This document shows, piece by piece, positions 1-9,619 of a stretch of DNA of 64,000 nucleotides. The DNA comes from Leptidea sinapis. Taxonomy: Eukaryota > Arthropoda > Insecta > Lepidoptera > Pieridae. The notes beneath the pieces were generated by a model, which worked only from the letters and a program-made list of their open reading frames with translations, made no database searches and had not been told where the DNA came from. The stretch is from positions 7,316,001-7,380,000 of the forward strand of contig NC_066296.1 of NCBI RefSeq assembly GCF_905404315.1, read 5' to 3'. Each line of letters begins with the position of its first letter. The stretch's first letter is position 1. The translations under genes and the position numbers were made by a program.

Positions 1-120
1 AATCATCTACCACAAACGGTAGATAGTTAATATATATAAGAAACAAGAAAGGACCAAGAATAGAACCCTGTGGAACACCTATTCCCACAGGTTTACCCGA
101 AGACTTTTTGCCATTTACAT
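1..120 (-). pseudogene. Non-LTR retrotransposon reverse transcriptase fragment
   Basis: The minus strand reads a LINE reverse transcriptase core block with GVPQGSILGP followed by LFLIYIN, the conserved segment just upstream of the catalytic FADD box in jockey/CR1-clade elements. The window edge cuts it on the left and it runs out around position 120. No catalytic aspartate pair lies inside the window. It is a retrotransposon relic, not a host gene. Confidence 0.75.
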
Positions 121-462
121 CATTCATTAATTGTTAAATAAGTTATTAATCTATCCAAACATTCTAACTGTATGCTCTTGCCATACATACATACGGTATA
201 TAGAAAATGTTGGATCAAGCGCAGTAACTGGGTTCATTTACAATTCAATATAGAACAGCCTTGCGCGACGCCCCGTTGGCTGCAGGCGTGGCTGATAATT
301 GCCGACGTAATTACCTGCAGCAGTACACCAGAACACCTTGGACGAGATACGAGCTGGCTACGGTAGCCTGGACACTGTGAAAGCAGTAGTCGTTTCTATT
401 TTTTTAATGTCATACTTCTTTTGGCGCACAAGGGAAAAATTATCAGAATAATATAATATAAT

Positions 463-552
463 AACATACATATTATCACGCCTCCTTCCCGTAGGTTTCA
501 CGCGTTCTTTCCACTTGCTACGATACTTACGTACTTATTTCGCTTCATCTTA
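463..552 (-). mobile_element. LINE-T tail fragment
   Basis: Shares a 90-bp block with 47958-48058 that begins ACATACATATTATCACGCC and ends near a CGCTTC motif. At both loci it abuts a LINE-G 3' end at the same position. It resembles the antisense of a widespread lepidopteran LINE C-terminus. Orientation is inferred from the better preserved copy at 48 kb. Confidence 0.5.
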
Positions 553-862
553 TTTTTTTATGGAATAGGAGGACAAACGAGCGTACGGGTCACCTGTTGT
601 TAAGTGATCACCGCCGCCCACAATCTCTTGCAACACCAGAGGAATCACAGGAGCGTTGCCGGCCTTTAAGGAAGGTGTACGCGCTTTTTTTGAAGGTACC
701 CATGTCGTATCGTCCCGGAAACACCGCACAAGGAAGCTCATTCCACAGCTTTGTAGTACGTGGAAGAAAGCTCCTTGAAAACCGCACTGTGGAGGACCGC
801 CACACATCCAGATGGTGAGGATGATATCCTAACTTGTGGCGTGTCGTGCGAAGGTGGAATTT
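553..862 (-). mobile_element. LINE-G 3' end (CR1/jockey-type, 5'-truncated)
   Basis: On the minus strand it encodes the end of a LINE ORF2: RSSTVRFSRSFLPRTTKLWN followed by ELPCAVFPGRYDMGTFKK. The end next to 553 is a T-run, which is the poly(A) side. About ten further copies occur in this window. The conserved LWNELP-(15)-FKK pattern is typical of the post-RT C-terminus of CR1/jockey-group LINEs. It is 5'-truncated and non-functional. Confidence 0.75.
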
Positions 863-1234
863 GTATCATACTTCAGCTACCAAGCTTCTTGTAACTCATA
901 TATCAAAATAATAATTTATCTCTAATTGTATAAAAATAATTAAATTATATTTAATTACACGTTATGTAACTAAATTATGCGATGTAAATATTATTTTCAT
1001 TTTGCGTTTGTTTGTCTTTGAATTCCATTAAATAAAATTAATTCTTCTTGGAATAATAATTACTTCTCTATTTGTAATACAGAAGTAGTCACTTATTTAT
1101 TACAAAATTGGTTTTTTTCTAAAAACGTAAAATATCGCGAGCAGCAATTTTTTAAGGTCTTTTCTTTTGTTACTTCAAAGAAGGATAACTTCTTAATTCG
1201 TCATTAATCTATCCTTCTGTCGTCTCCGATCCTC
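863..1234. other. AT-rich stretch, no gene seen
   Basis: Homopolymer-rich AT sequence without an open frame, RNA gene or repeat that I recognise. Confidence 0.5.
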
Positions 1235-1541
1235 TAACGGCCGTTCCCAATATACTATCCACAGATGGAGATACATTACTACCTTCTACTGTCAGTAATT
1301 AGCTGTCAAGAATCTGAAGCTGTCCTAATATACCCGATAAGTCATTCTTATCGCCAGTTCACTGTCGCAATTTCCATACAAACTTCTATCCCTGGTAAGC
1401 TATACGTCGTCCCATTGACAGACAGCGTGTACGGATAAGATGAGTTACCGTCGATAAGTTTATTGGGACAGAAAAGTCAACGATAGTTTGACAATTTTTT
1501 ATGTCAACCGGAGATAGACTGAATATTGGGAATGGCCGTAA
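1235..1541. mobile_element. Mt-1, MITE with ~19-bp terminal inverted repeats
   Basis: The left end reads TAACGGCCGTTCCCAATAT and the reverse complement of the right end reads TTACGGCCATTCCCAATAT, so the ends match over 17 of 19 positions. The 307-bp interior has no ORF. This is the structure of a non-autonomous DNA transposon. A TA target duplication is possible but not certain. Superfamily not determined. Confidence 0.65.
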
Positions 1542-1552
1542 AACTGTATATG

Positions 1553-2048
1553 CTATAAATACGAAATGCAATGACTTTAATGTTTGCAGCCTGCGATAGT
1601 TCACAAAATATATTAAATCTAATATATAAAATTCTCGTGTCATGGTGTTAAACTTTGAACTCCTCCGAAACGGCTTGACCGATTCTCATGAAATTTTGAG
1701 TGCATATTGGGTAGGTTCTGAGAATCGGACAACATCTATTTTTCATCCCCCTATTTTTTTTTATTTAATTTTCTTGACAATTTTTTTTTAAATTTATTCT
1801 TCAAATTTTCACCCATCTACGATCAACAGTTACTTTTGTATCACGATTTTAATATCGGCAAAACAACGTTTGCTGGGTCAGCTAGTAATATTATATAATG
1901 TATTATGGAATTGTTTATCATATTATAAGAAAAGTAAGTCCATCTTTTAAGGATTATATACTACATACATACAACATACTATGCTATAAATACGAAATAG
2001 CAATGACTTTAAAGTTTGCAGCCTGCGATAATTCACGAATATTAAATT
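1553..2048 (+). repeat. ~65-bp direct repeat flanking a Helitron
   Basis: Positions 1553-1617 and 1982-2048 are near-identical, both starting GCTATAAATACGAAAT and containing TTTGCAGCCTGCGATA. The Hel-E insertion (1618-1885) sits exactly at the end of the first copy; 96 bp of other sequence follows before the second copy. Confidence 0.7.
1618..1885 (+). mobile_element. Hel-E, short non-autonomous Helitron
   Basis: Begins TCTAATATATAAAATTCTC and ends GGGTCAGCTAG followed by T, matching Helitron rules (5'-TC, 3'-CTAG, insertion between A and T). Three other copies are in the window, all in reverse: 26430-26745, 33648-33964 and the deleted 52332-52459. No Rep/helicase is encoded. Confidence 0.8.
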
Positions 2049-2110
2049 AACATATAATAAAGGGAAAAGTAACAACACTAATTATTAATTGGAGACAGTG
2101 CAGTGGTAAT

Positions 2111-2144
2111 GCCATCTTGTTACCGTTAATATGGCCGCCATATT
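2111..2144. promoter_or_regulatory. Cluster of GCCAT (YY1/Pho-like) motifs
   Basis: GCCATCTTG at 2111-2119 is followed by a 17-bp palindrome AATATGGCCGCCATATT at 2128-2144, giving three GCCAT cores in 34 bp. GCCAT is the core of YY1/Pho sites. Function is inference; no gene is visible next to it. Confidence 0.25.
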
Positions 2145-2319
2145 TAGACATAACATCTGACTGCGAACAATATACATAACTACTTTGTCACTTCAAGTGT
2201 TTTACTTGTTTACGTAGATCGATATGTACGCTTTCCTGGCACGCCTACTTAGTTGTATAACATTACGAAATAAGTTTGACTATGTCTCTTCCAAGATTAT
2301 AAAATTACAACTTTCAAAT

Positions 2320-2412
2320 TCAAATTGAATTTCAAATATTTTTATTCAAAACAGGATGTGACATCACTTATTGAAAGTCAAAAACTACCACCCATTTACA
2401 AAAAGAATGCCT
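2320..2412 (-). mobile_element. LINE-E 3' UTR fragment
   Basis: Matches the 3' UTR also seen at 11930-12005, 13008-13085 and 51340-51420: a TTTTTATTCAAAA block, then CACTTATTGAAAGTCAA and ACTACCACCCATT. Reverse-oriented, 5'-truncated. Confidence 0.6.
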
Positions 2413-2478
2413 CATTATTACTTGCTGCTACGGAACCCTTCATGCGGGGGTTCCGACTCGCACTTGGCCGCCTTTATT
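2413..2478 (-). repeat. Lepidopteran interspersed repeat (GGCCAAGTGCGAGTCGG type)
   Basis: The minus strand reads GGCCAAGTGCGAGTCGG and then a GGTTCCGTAGCAGCAAG-like block. Related copies lie at 35570-35640 (+), its duplicate at 40698-40768, and 58326-58382 (-). No coding content. Confidence 0.5.
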
Positions 2479-2574
2479 TTGTAATATTTTTACATTATTA
2501 ATTTTTTAAATAACTCGAGTTTGAGAACTATTGTTGATTGATTTTATTAACAATTAATAAAGTAAACTAATCAC

Positions 2575-2669
2575 TGTAGAAGAGGGCTATTCGCGCTATT
2601 TATATCCTAGATCCTTAAGAATCATTAAGAAAAAAATTTAAAGAAATAAACATTTTGACTGATGCTTCA
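2575..2669 (+). pseudogene. LINE-E C-terminal ORF, left part (split by NUMT)
   Basis: Plus-strand frames read a LINE tail, a run of RRAIRAIY followed by KFKEINILTDAS. The intact parallel copy at 46640-46830 continues from this point straight into YILDN. Here the reading stops at 2669, where mitochondrial sequence begins; the continuation resumes at 3373. Confidence 0.7.
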
Positions 2670-3372
2670 AATAAAATATTTTTTATATTTATATTATTTT
2701 TTAGAAGCTTAATCTCTATCTCTGCAAATTCTTGATTAGGATGCTGGATTGGATTAGAAATCAATTTATTAAGATTTATCCCCCTTATTTCTAATAATAA
2801 AAATCTACTCCATAATGAAGCTTCTCTAAAATACTTTTTAACTCAATCTATTGCCTCCATTTATTTTATTATTATTATTATTATTAAAATAATTTTATTC
2901 AAAAATTTTGAATTTAATAATATTTCAGTATTACTAAATTCAACCTTATTAATAAAAATAAGATCAGCCCCCTTTCATTTCTAATTCCCTAATATTATAG
3001 AAGGAATTGAATAAATTGTTTTATTTTAATAACTTGACAAAAAATTTCCCCTTTAATTCTTTTATTTTATTACTATAATTTTAATTTTATTAATATTATC
3101 ATAATTTTAAATGTTTTAATTGGAGCTTTAATAGGTTTTAATCAAACTTCAATTCGAAAATTATTAGCTTTTTCTTCTATTAATAAATTAGGATTTATAA
3201 TAGCTGCTTTTATAATTAGTGAAAACTTATAATTATTTTATTTTTTTATATATTCCTTTTTAAATTTAATTTTAATATTAATATTTTATATATTTAATAT
3301 TTTTTATATGAATCAAATTATAAATTTTAATATTATTATTTATGTTAAAATATTTTTAATCATTATATAATA
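2667..3372 (+). pseudogene. nad2: Nuclear mitochondrial insertion (NUMT): nad2 fragment
   Basis: Read with the invertebrate mitochondrial code from 2667, the sequence gives the NADH dehydrogenase subunit 2 N-terminal half: SNKMFF, SISANSWLG, GLEINLLSFIPLISNN, LHNEASLKYFLTQS, IRSAPFHF (S at AGA in the mitochondrial code), then GALIGFNQTS and KLLAFSSINKLGF after a small indel region. A TGA triplet at 2733-2735 falls where Trp is expected, so it is a stop in the nuclear code. Several expected TGA-Trp positions are now TAA. Nad2 is a membrane subunit of respiratory complex I in mitochondria; this copy cannot be expressed from the nucleus. About 700 bp of a gene of about 1 kb is present. It lies inside a LINE-E copy. 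Confidence 0.88.
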
Positions 3373-3760
3373 TTCAATATTCTTGATAATGTTGTATATG
3401 TTCATAAGCACATTGAGGAATTTGCTAGAAACTGTGATAATCATAGTGTTAACACGAGGTACAAACATAAACTTGTTATGCCTATTACTCGGCTGGGTAG
3501 AGTCATTAAGTCTTTTGTCCCCACAATGTACGACGATGTATATGCTTTTACAACAAGATCCCAAAAAAATTTTCAAAACAAAAGTACCTACTACGTTATT
3601 CAAAAGAATTGTTAAAAAACGTTTGTGTGGTAAAGGTATAACATAGATGACTTTCTTAATAATCTGTGGAAGATTGGGAATGGAGCGCCCCCCTCAGGTT
3701 ATTAAATAATAAGTTTAATTATAGAATATTACTTTGTAAAAATATTTTTTGATGAAAAAA
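3373..3760 (+). pseudogene. LINE-E C-terminal ORF and 3' region, right part
   Basis: Resumes the LINE-E reading with ILDNVVYVHKHIEEFARNC, then KHKLVMPITRLGRV and a tail with KRLCGKG, followed by an AT-rich 3' region ending in an A-run near 3755. With 2575-2669 this rebuilds the outline of one interrupted LINE copy. Frame shifts are present. Confidence 0.7.
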
Positions 3761-3869
3761 AAAAAGTCCAAAAATTGTTATTTTTTTTTGTATTTTTATG
3801 TGAAAATCATAATGCAGTTCACAGAATATGTCTACTTACCAAGTTTAAACCGTATATTTCTTACAGTTT

Positions 3870-3960
3870 CGTAAAAAAGTGGCTATGACATACAGAACAG
3901 ATAGACATGACGAATCTATAAGGATACCGTTTTTTGCCATTTGGCTACGGAACCCTAAAA
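3870..3960 (-). repeat. Interspersed repeat (GTAGCCAAATGG type)
   Basis: The minus strand carries GGTTCCGTAGCCAAATGG, then AACGG and GATTCGTCATGTCT. The same block occurs at 57597-57665 in plus orientation. Known by sight as common in lepidopteran genomes; class not determined. Confidence 0.5.
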
Positions 3961-4079
3961 AACACAAGAGCTATCGAGAACAGTAGATGCATCAATCTAC
4001 ACACTGTAAATCAATAAAGGAAGGTATCCACAAACAAATTTTTATTATAGTAAAGTATAATAAATCTTTTGCTATTGAG

Positions 4080-4400
4080 TTTCGGGAGGTTGCTCCGCCA
4101 TATCTGGTTGTCGCGTGGCAACCAGCTTACCACCATAATGTGTGTCGTTAGCCGAACATGAAAAAGTTATTGGACCGGTCGAAGAATTCAATTTACGACC
4201 GTCGACTTTCGGGAGCGCATTAATATTAATGGAGGCCAAAATATTTGCCATTTTTTCGGGTATTTAACGCTTGAGTAGCTTCTGTTTAGAGGTTTTTAGT
4301 TATAAAGTGCTTTTGTTTGTCAAATATGAATTATTTTGCTGTTACTTTTACGTTAAATTTAAATTCAATATTAATTCAAGAGGTTGTTATAGCAACCAAT
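4080..4400. promoter_or_regulatory. Candidate regulatory patch with X-box-like palindromes
   Basis: GTTGTTATAGCAAC at 4383-4396 fits the RFX X-box consensus RYYNYY-N(1-3)-RRNRAC and is followed by CCAAT. A second related inverted pair, GTTGTC and GGCAAC with a 4-nt spacer, sits at 4107-4122, beside a CCGCCATAT (YY1-like) motif. The block is less AT-rich than its surroundings and I see no repeat in it. Regulatory role is inference. Confidence 0.25.
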
Positions 4401-4631
4401 ACAATTTTAGCGACGCTGATTGTGACTATTTGCATCGAGATTGCAGATAAAGTAACCAGTAATTAATACTTAAATAATGTAAGATATATTATATAAATAA
4501 ATTAATATGTTTTAAAAGTGATAGCCTTCACTTCTAAGATTAATACACAAATAAAATTTGAAAAAAAAAATAATGGACGATTTTCCTAATATGCATTAAT
4601 TGGGGTTGAGCAGGTTATCAACTGTAATGTA

Positions 4632-4800
4632 AATCCTGTATATGAAGCCACAACCTGATAGTTGAACAAAGTATACAAGATTTTATGACGGTACGGCACT
4701 TGATTGGTTAGCTCAGTCCTTAGAGCACTGGCACGGAACGCGAGAGGTCGTGGGTTCGAGTCCCGTAACGTTTATAAAATTTTGTTTTCAAATTTTATTT
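4632..4800 (+). mobile_element. SINE-2, tRNA-derived element with foldback arms
   Basis: Contains a tRNA-like A box (GGTTAGCTCAGT) and B box (GGTTCGAGTCC), the RNA polymerase III promoter pattern. The core is enclosed by inverted arms: 4676-4694 (CAAGATTTTATGACGGTAC) and 4765-4784, the latter reading GTAACG and then TTTATAAAATTTTG. A second copy is at 54009-54131. Not a functional tRNA: no acceptor stem closes directly on the core. Confidence 0.7.
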
Positions 4801-4848
4801 GCATAAGATATATACATTCACATACTACACAATCACCTCAAATCTGGA

Positions 4849-5355
4849 GTGCAGGGTAAAATTAGATCAATTATCCAAATGCAACAAGGTCATTCTGGTC
4901 CGGGGCACAAGGACATCATGGCTAATGAGATAGCTGATGAGCTGTTCAAGGAAGAAGCTTCGGCAACCTTCAATGGACCTGAACCCTTCTGCGGTGTCGG
5001 AGAATCCCTTATCCGCAGGGTATTGAAGAATCAGGAAGCTCGCGAAGCAGCTAGTCATTGGCTTTCCTTGCCAGGCCTTTGGCAGGCTAAGCTGCTCTTA
5101 GGTAGCAGGCCAAGTTTCCCATTAACCCAAGCAGGAATCAATTACAAACCCTCACAGGCTTACTCTCTGAGTACTACAAACTCAAAGGTCACTAGACATA
5201 AATACCTCAGTGAATCCGGTATGATATGCAGATTTTGCCAAGAGGCCAACGAAGATCCTCAACACATCCTTCTGGAATGTGAGGCCATCACCGCATTGAG
5301 GGCAGTATGCCTCAAGGCCCTCAAAATCAAGACAGAGTCATCCACATTTTTTTAA
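4849..5355 (+). pseudogene. LINE ORF2 C-terminus: RNase H end plus zinc-knuckle-like motif
   Basis: A 168-codon frame. Residues ~14-30 read HSGPGHKDIMANEIADEL, the end of an RNase H domain (HxG...NExAD). Residues ~127-145 read CRFCQEANEDPQHILLEC, the Cys/His cluster found at the C-terminus of I/R1/LOA-group LINEs. RNase H would remove RNA from the cDNA hybrid during target-primed reverse transcription. The start codon is arbitrary; the upstream RT is missing. The stop falls inside the T-run of an inserted Rep-B copy, so the true end is lost. Confidence 0.75.
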
Positions 5356-5662
5356 TGGACGAGACAATAAGGGACGAGACGAGCAGGTCGTTCAGCTGAT
5401 GGTAATTGATACGCCCTGCCCATTAAAATGAAGTGTCGCTCAGGATTCTTGAAAAACAAAAATTCTGAGCGGCACTACAACTGCGCTCGTCATCTTGACA
5501 CAAGATGCTAAGTCTCATTTGCCCAGTAATTTCACTAGCTACGGCGCCCTTCAGATCGAAACACAGTATTGCTTACACATTACTGTTTCACGTCAGAAAT
5601 AGGCGCCGTTGTGGACCCCATAATCTAGCCGGTGCAAAGGAGCCTTGTGTCCACTGAGGATA
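5356..5662 (-). mobile_element. Rep-B copy inserted in a LINE ORF
   Basis: About 300 bp, reverse orientation: starts with the GGGACGAGACGAGCAGG block and ends GTGCAAAGGAGCC. Rep-B copies end in poly(A) on the other strand and show no tRNA-like promoter. It interrupts the LINE ORF at 4849-5355. Confidence 0.75.
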
Positions 5663-5888
5663 CTGCACCTCTTAAAAGTCTGGAGGATGTGATTTAGATA
5701 CAAATTAGAACTCCAATTATACAAGAGAAACATTTCTCTAAGCGTTGCCCAACTACTTCATCACACCAAATTGTCCCCACTAGGGCTTGCGTCCGAGCAC
5801 ATGTAGAGAGCACAACAGATCTACAGATCTAAGTGCATACTGTTTTCGAATGGGTGGTAATTTTTGACTTTAAATAAGTCCTATCCTA
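5663..5888. other. Short stretch, no gene seen
   Basis: Possible remainder of the interrupted LINE tail, then a short LINE-E 3' UTR scrap at 5838-5878 in plus orientation. Nothing else recognised. Confidence 0.4.
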
Positions 5889-6421
5889 TCTATATATATA
5901 AAAATGAATTGCTGTTCGTTAGTCTCGCTAAAACTCGAGAACGGCTGGACCTCTGACGATTTGGTTAATTTTGGTCTTAAATTAAATGTGGAAGTCCAGG
6001 GAAGGTTTAAAAGGTGAATAAATTTGAAAATGATCGGAATAAAATAAAAATAACGTTTTTTGATTTTCCTTTGATGTGTCCCCCGTCGTTCAGAAACCAA
6101 ATTAAAATGAATAACTAATTAGAATTTTTTATATCTTTAAACTTTCTAAGGAGGTAAAAAATAAACTTAATTTAAGGTAACTATACTAGGTAGATTAACT
6201 ACAGTGGTTAACTATCCATTTGATTATTTTTATATGGTTAGATAAATCTTAAGTTTTGTGACAAATTGAATTTCTGATGTAATAAGGAGTAACTTAGGCT
6301 ACGTTTATTTAAAAAAAAAAATCTTTTATTTTAGAAAAATAAGTAATGTTGCAATGTCCAAGAAACGGGCTAACTCTAAAAATAATTTATATGGCAAAAC
6401 AACGTTTGCCGGCTCAGCTAG
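5889..6421 (+). mobile_element. Hel-C, non-autonomous Helitron
   Basis: Starts TCTATATATATAAAAATG and ends CGGCTCAGCTAG followed by T. The interior has the family marker AACTCGAGAACGGCTGGAC and TTTGATGTGTCCCCCGTCGT. Other copies: 49172-49604 (+) and 62938-63366 (-). No transposase gene. Confidence 0.8.
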
Positions 6422-6446
6422 TTTTGAATAAAAATATTTTAATTTG

Positions 6447-6840
6447 AATTAAAAGGCATACAAGACATTTATTTTCACAAAATTGATTGATTATAGACCT
6501 AATTTCTGAACAGTGGTTGGGACTTTATTATAAAATTACCCTTAAAGCTATTGTGTATCTTATGAAGCCTACTAGAATTAGTTACAATCAATCCCTTATT
6601 TGTAGTGTTAAAATAATGAAAATCATTATTAAGAGCAAAAAGGTATCGATTTTTGTGAACGTATATTAAATTTTCATAAATGTACTGACAATGATCAGTC
6701 GTAATATTTATTTCTTTAAATTTTTCTTTGAGTGACTGTCTATAAATAACCAAGCTGATATATAGCACGAAAAGCTCTTTTGCAGAGCAAACACTATCAA
6801 TGTCAGCAGCATGACCCTACAGTAAAATACCATACGTCAT
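6447..6840 (-). pseudogene. LINE-A 3' end with degraded C-terminal ORF
   Basis: The minus strand encodes a LINE C-terminus with EKFKEIN, then VTNSSRLHKIHNSFKGN, followed by a shortened 3' UTR ending in an AAAGGCAT-like unit. Frame shifts break the reading. Better 3' UTRs of the same family are at 25817, 29835, 53040 and 57960. Confidence 0.65.
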
Positions 6841-7012
6841 CTTCTATGTTAATATGAAAATGGTCTTTGTTTGAGGATATTTCAAGCCTAAACCACTGAT
6901 CGTATAGACATGAAACTACCACCATTCGATGCGAAATTTATCCTTAATGGTTTATGGCTTATTTTTCGAATTCCAATGTTCCTTCGGCTAGTATACATAT
7001 ATTTATATATAT

Positions 7013-7262
7013 GACGACCCATATAGTTGAATGGTTAGTGACCCTGACTACTAAGCTAGAGATCCCGGTTTTGAATCCCGGTAGGTGCAATCATTTATAT
7101 GATGAATATGGATGTTTGTTTCCAAGTCATGGATATTTATATGTATTTATGTATGTTTAAGTAAGTATATTGTATTAAAATATTATATCGTTGTCTTGCC
7201 TTGTACAGGATATGCCTAGTTTGGGTCAAGATAATTTGTGTAAATGTGCGTAAAAAAAAATT
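7013..7262 (+). mobile_element. SINE-1, tRNA-derived
   Basis: Head reads GACGACCCATATAGTTGAAT, then a B box with ATCCCGGTTTTGAATCCCGG. The ~170-bp body carries ATGATGAATATGGATGTTTG and GATAATTTGTGTAAA, ending in an A-run. B-box mismatch (TTTTG for GTTCG) suggests an old copy. Confidence 0.8.
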
Positions 7263-7689
7263 ATATAGTGACCAAAATAAATAAATCTATTGACATAGAA
7301 ATGATCCTAAATCCTTGGATTACAGAAAGTGTTCTCCATTATGGGGCCACAAAGGCCACTGTCACCCAATCACAGCAAGTCGTGCCTGGCCGCGGCTCAT
7401 TGTCACCTCCGCACAATCGCGACATTACCACTCATTATATTCAATTCATCCGCGCCACTTTAATTTTTTTAGTCACGATCATCTTAATGATGCTCTATTT
7501 CAGATGTCGTGGTCAGAATGTGTGGTCTTACCGTTTCCTTTGGCTTCTGGGCTGTTTGATTTGAATCGTATGAACAAAACTCTCACCAAGATATTTTTGG
7601 GAAATGTATCGTTTAGTATTACTGACATGTAGAAAATTTTAACACAACAATTTTCTGTATTTATTCAATACTAACAAACTTAAAAATTT
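7263..7689. other. Stretch without recognised gene
   Basis: Holds two overlapping short frames of about 105 codons with no recognisable domain and no homologous second copy here. I treat them as chance ORFs. Confidence 0.4.
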
Positions 7690-7796
7690 ATTGAATTAGG
7701 CGTTACTTTGCGGAAATCTATAATTATACAAATGATTTAAGTTTTCTTTAGTGTATATTGGCGGAATTAACACTAAAGAAAACTTAAATCATTTGA
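7690..7796. repeat. PLE-like foldback, 25-bp perfect arms
   Basis: Arms 7730-7754 and 7770-7794 are perfect reverse complements over 25 bp with a 15-nt spacer containing ATTGGCGGAATT. The sequence belongs to the PLE-like family seen at 50456-50640, 51595-51725 and 59395-59560, here as two opposed pieces. Confidence 0.8.
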
Positions 7797-8194
7797 TACT
7801 AACAAAATTGTTAAAAAAAGATGTAAAAGTGGCTTTCATAACATTTAAAATGGATTTCCGTAAAATAACGGCAATTCTATTAACCTCTTAAATAAATTGT
7901 TAATTCGATCGCTACCAAACTTTATAGGATTATTCGCTGGGATGATTTGAATTGTGTTTGAAAGTTTCATTCAATTCGATCCGGCCGTTTAGGAGTCCAT
8001 ACGGTAGATACACATCGACTCTTACATACATATGAGTTAGATTGGCGTTATTGGCAATAAGATCCGACTTTGAGAATATCAATTTATTTGACAATTTTTT
8101 ATTTTTTTATTAAATTATTACCTGATACATTTTACCTATTATAAAGTAGATGAAGCTTTTTTGTCCAATCTATCTATCCATCCCTAAAAATAGT

Positions 8195-8490
8195 CGATAC
8201 TTTGTAAAGTGGGCAGCGTTCGGGAAGCTCCGTAAAATCTTCTCGTCCCAAACACCACAGTGTCTGAAGACGAAGGTTTTCAACCAGTGTTTGTTGCCAG
8301 TGATGACTTGCGGTACGCCGACGTGGTCGCTAACTATGTGCCTGATGAGAAGCTCGTGGTCGCTCAGAGGGCAATGGATAAGGATATGTTTGGAGTTTCT
8401 CTGAGAGGTTGAATCAGAAATGAGGAGATCCGTAGGACAACCAAAGTCACGATTATTTGAAACATGGGGCAGAATGTTGGAAAATATCTA
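8195..8490 (+). pseudogene. LINE-R (RTE-type) ORF fragment
   Basis: Plus frames read FGKLRKIFSSQTPQCLKTKV and FNQCLLPVMTCGTPTWSLTM, then after a frameshift VAQRAMDKDMFGVSLRG and IRNEEIRRTTKV. This order is the post-RT region of RTE-clade LINEs (typically LKTKVFNQCVLPVMTYG...ERAMLGVSLRDRIRNEEIR, known from the family). Broken by at least one frameshift and a stop. Confidence 0.8.
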
Positions 8491-9040
8491 TGACGGCTTT
8501 TAAACAAATTTGTTGTAAGTGACAACTATTCTACACAAGGGGGCGGATCTGCCTAGATTCGATCTAGTGAATCTAGGTCTGAACATTAGTTTATTCATAA
8601 TATGTGACCTAGCATTACAATTTGGTACCGCCAATCGAACCCTACCTAAATCTGTTAAGGATTTAGGCATTCGACCCTTCCATCTCTAATATTTTTAAGG
8701 AAAGAGAGACAAGGCTTGGTAAAATTTTAGAAGATCGGTATAGGTGTTAACGTTTAGAATATATGTATTGACTACATATTAAAACTTTACTGACCGCCTC
8801 ATATATTATATAGTCAGCCATTTAACTGACAGAAAAATGCTCAAAAAACGTTTCAAACGAAGAGAAAACCTAATTTAAGTATCATCGGCAATCGGTCTCA
8901 CGAACAGAGGCTGCAAGATAGTCACACAAACCGCTGGATCAACCAATTACGTATCAGCATCACATTTAACACAAATGGCAGATCCTCCATGCAGTATCTC
9001 TAAGTGAAACACCAAAAAACCGCGCTCAAATTCCCATCGA
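8491..9040. other. Stretch without recognised gene
   Basis: No ORF, RNA gene or window-internal repeat recognised. Confidence 0.4.
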
Positions 9041-9310
9041 CTTTCCCACCGATTAATTACTCGCAAAAACGAAAATCGATTTAATTAAGAAATATCGATG
9101 CAAAAATGGCGAAAACTCAATAAAAACACGACAATGCTCATACCGCAGCTTGTAACATTAACCGTAGTGCGTCTATCTGTCTGTCTCGATACTTGATTTT
9201 TCCCCGCTCCTGTATAATGAAGGTGCAAGTCGATGCGAGCGATTTCTCGATGATCGATTATAATGGATCGTTGAGTCGACTATCGATTATTTAGTATCGA
9301 GCCGGTTAAT
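9041..9310. promoter_or_regulatory. ATCGAT motif cluster 1
   Basis: Four ATCGAT hexamers (near 9073, 9093, 9253, 9279) plus further TCGAT/CGATA cores in 270 bp. ATCGAT is the core of Cut and DREF (TATCGATA) sites in insects. Candidate enhancer, promoter or insulator; function inferred only. Confidence 0.3.
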
Positions 9311-9377
9311 TATTGTTGCCGTCATGTGGTTGGTTAAATTGTTACATAGCTGGCGTGATCGTCTTTTATATCAGTTA

Positions 9378-9592
9378 ATTAGCTCTTTGGCGTTGCATAG
9401 AGATGTGAGTTCTCTCTGCATCTTCTACCGCATTTATCACAGAGGACTTAGGGACCTTCAAGAAAAGAGCATACAACCACCTTAAGGGGCGGCAACGTAT
9501 CTCTTGACACCTGTTGTTGCGGATGTCCGTGGTCGGTTGCCTCACCACTCCCCAGCCCATGAGTCTCTTGCCCGTTTGCTTCCTCTTATATA
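9378..9592 (+). mobile_element. LINE-G-like tail with internal deletion
   Basis: Starts LALHRDVSSLCIFYRIYH in the plus frame, then jumps to LRDLQEKS and the tail GGGCGGCAACG, ending in an A-run after TTCCTCTTATATAAAA. The LWNELP segment is deleted. Confidence 0.6.
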
Positions 9593-9619
9593 AAAAAAAA
9601 ACAATTAATTCAAAAACTA

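Noticed and set aside
2866..2885. ATT microsatellite
   Set aside because: It is the poly-Ile stretch of the nad2 copy, not an independent repeat.
7244..7632. Two overlapping ~105-codon frames
   Set aside because: Two unrelated frames over the same DNA with no homology; likely chance ORFs after a SINE tail.
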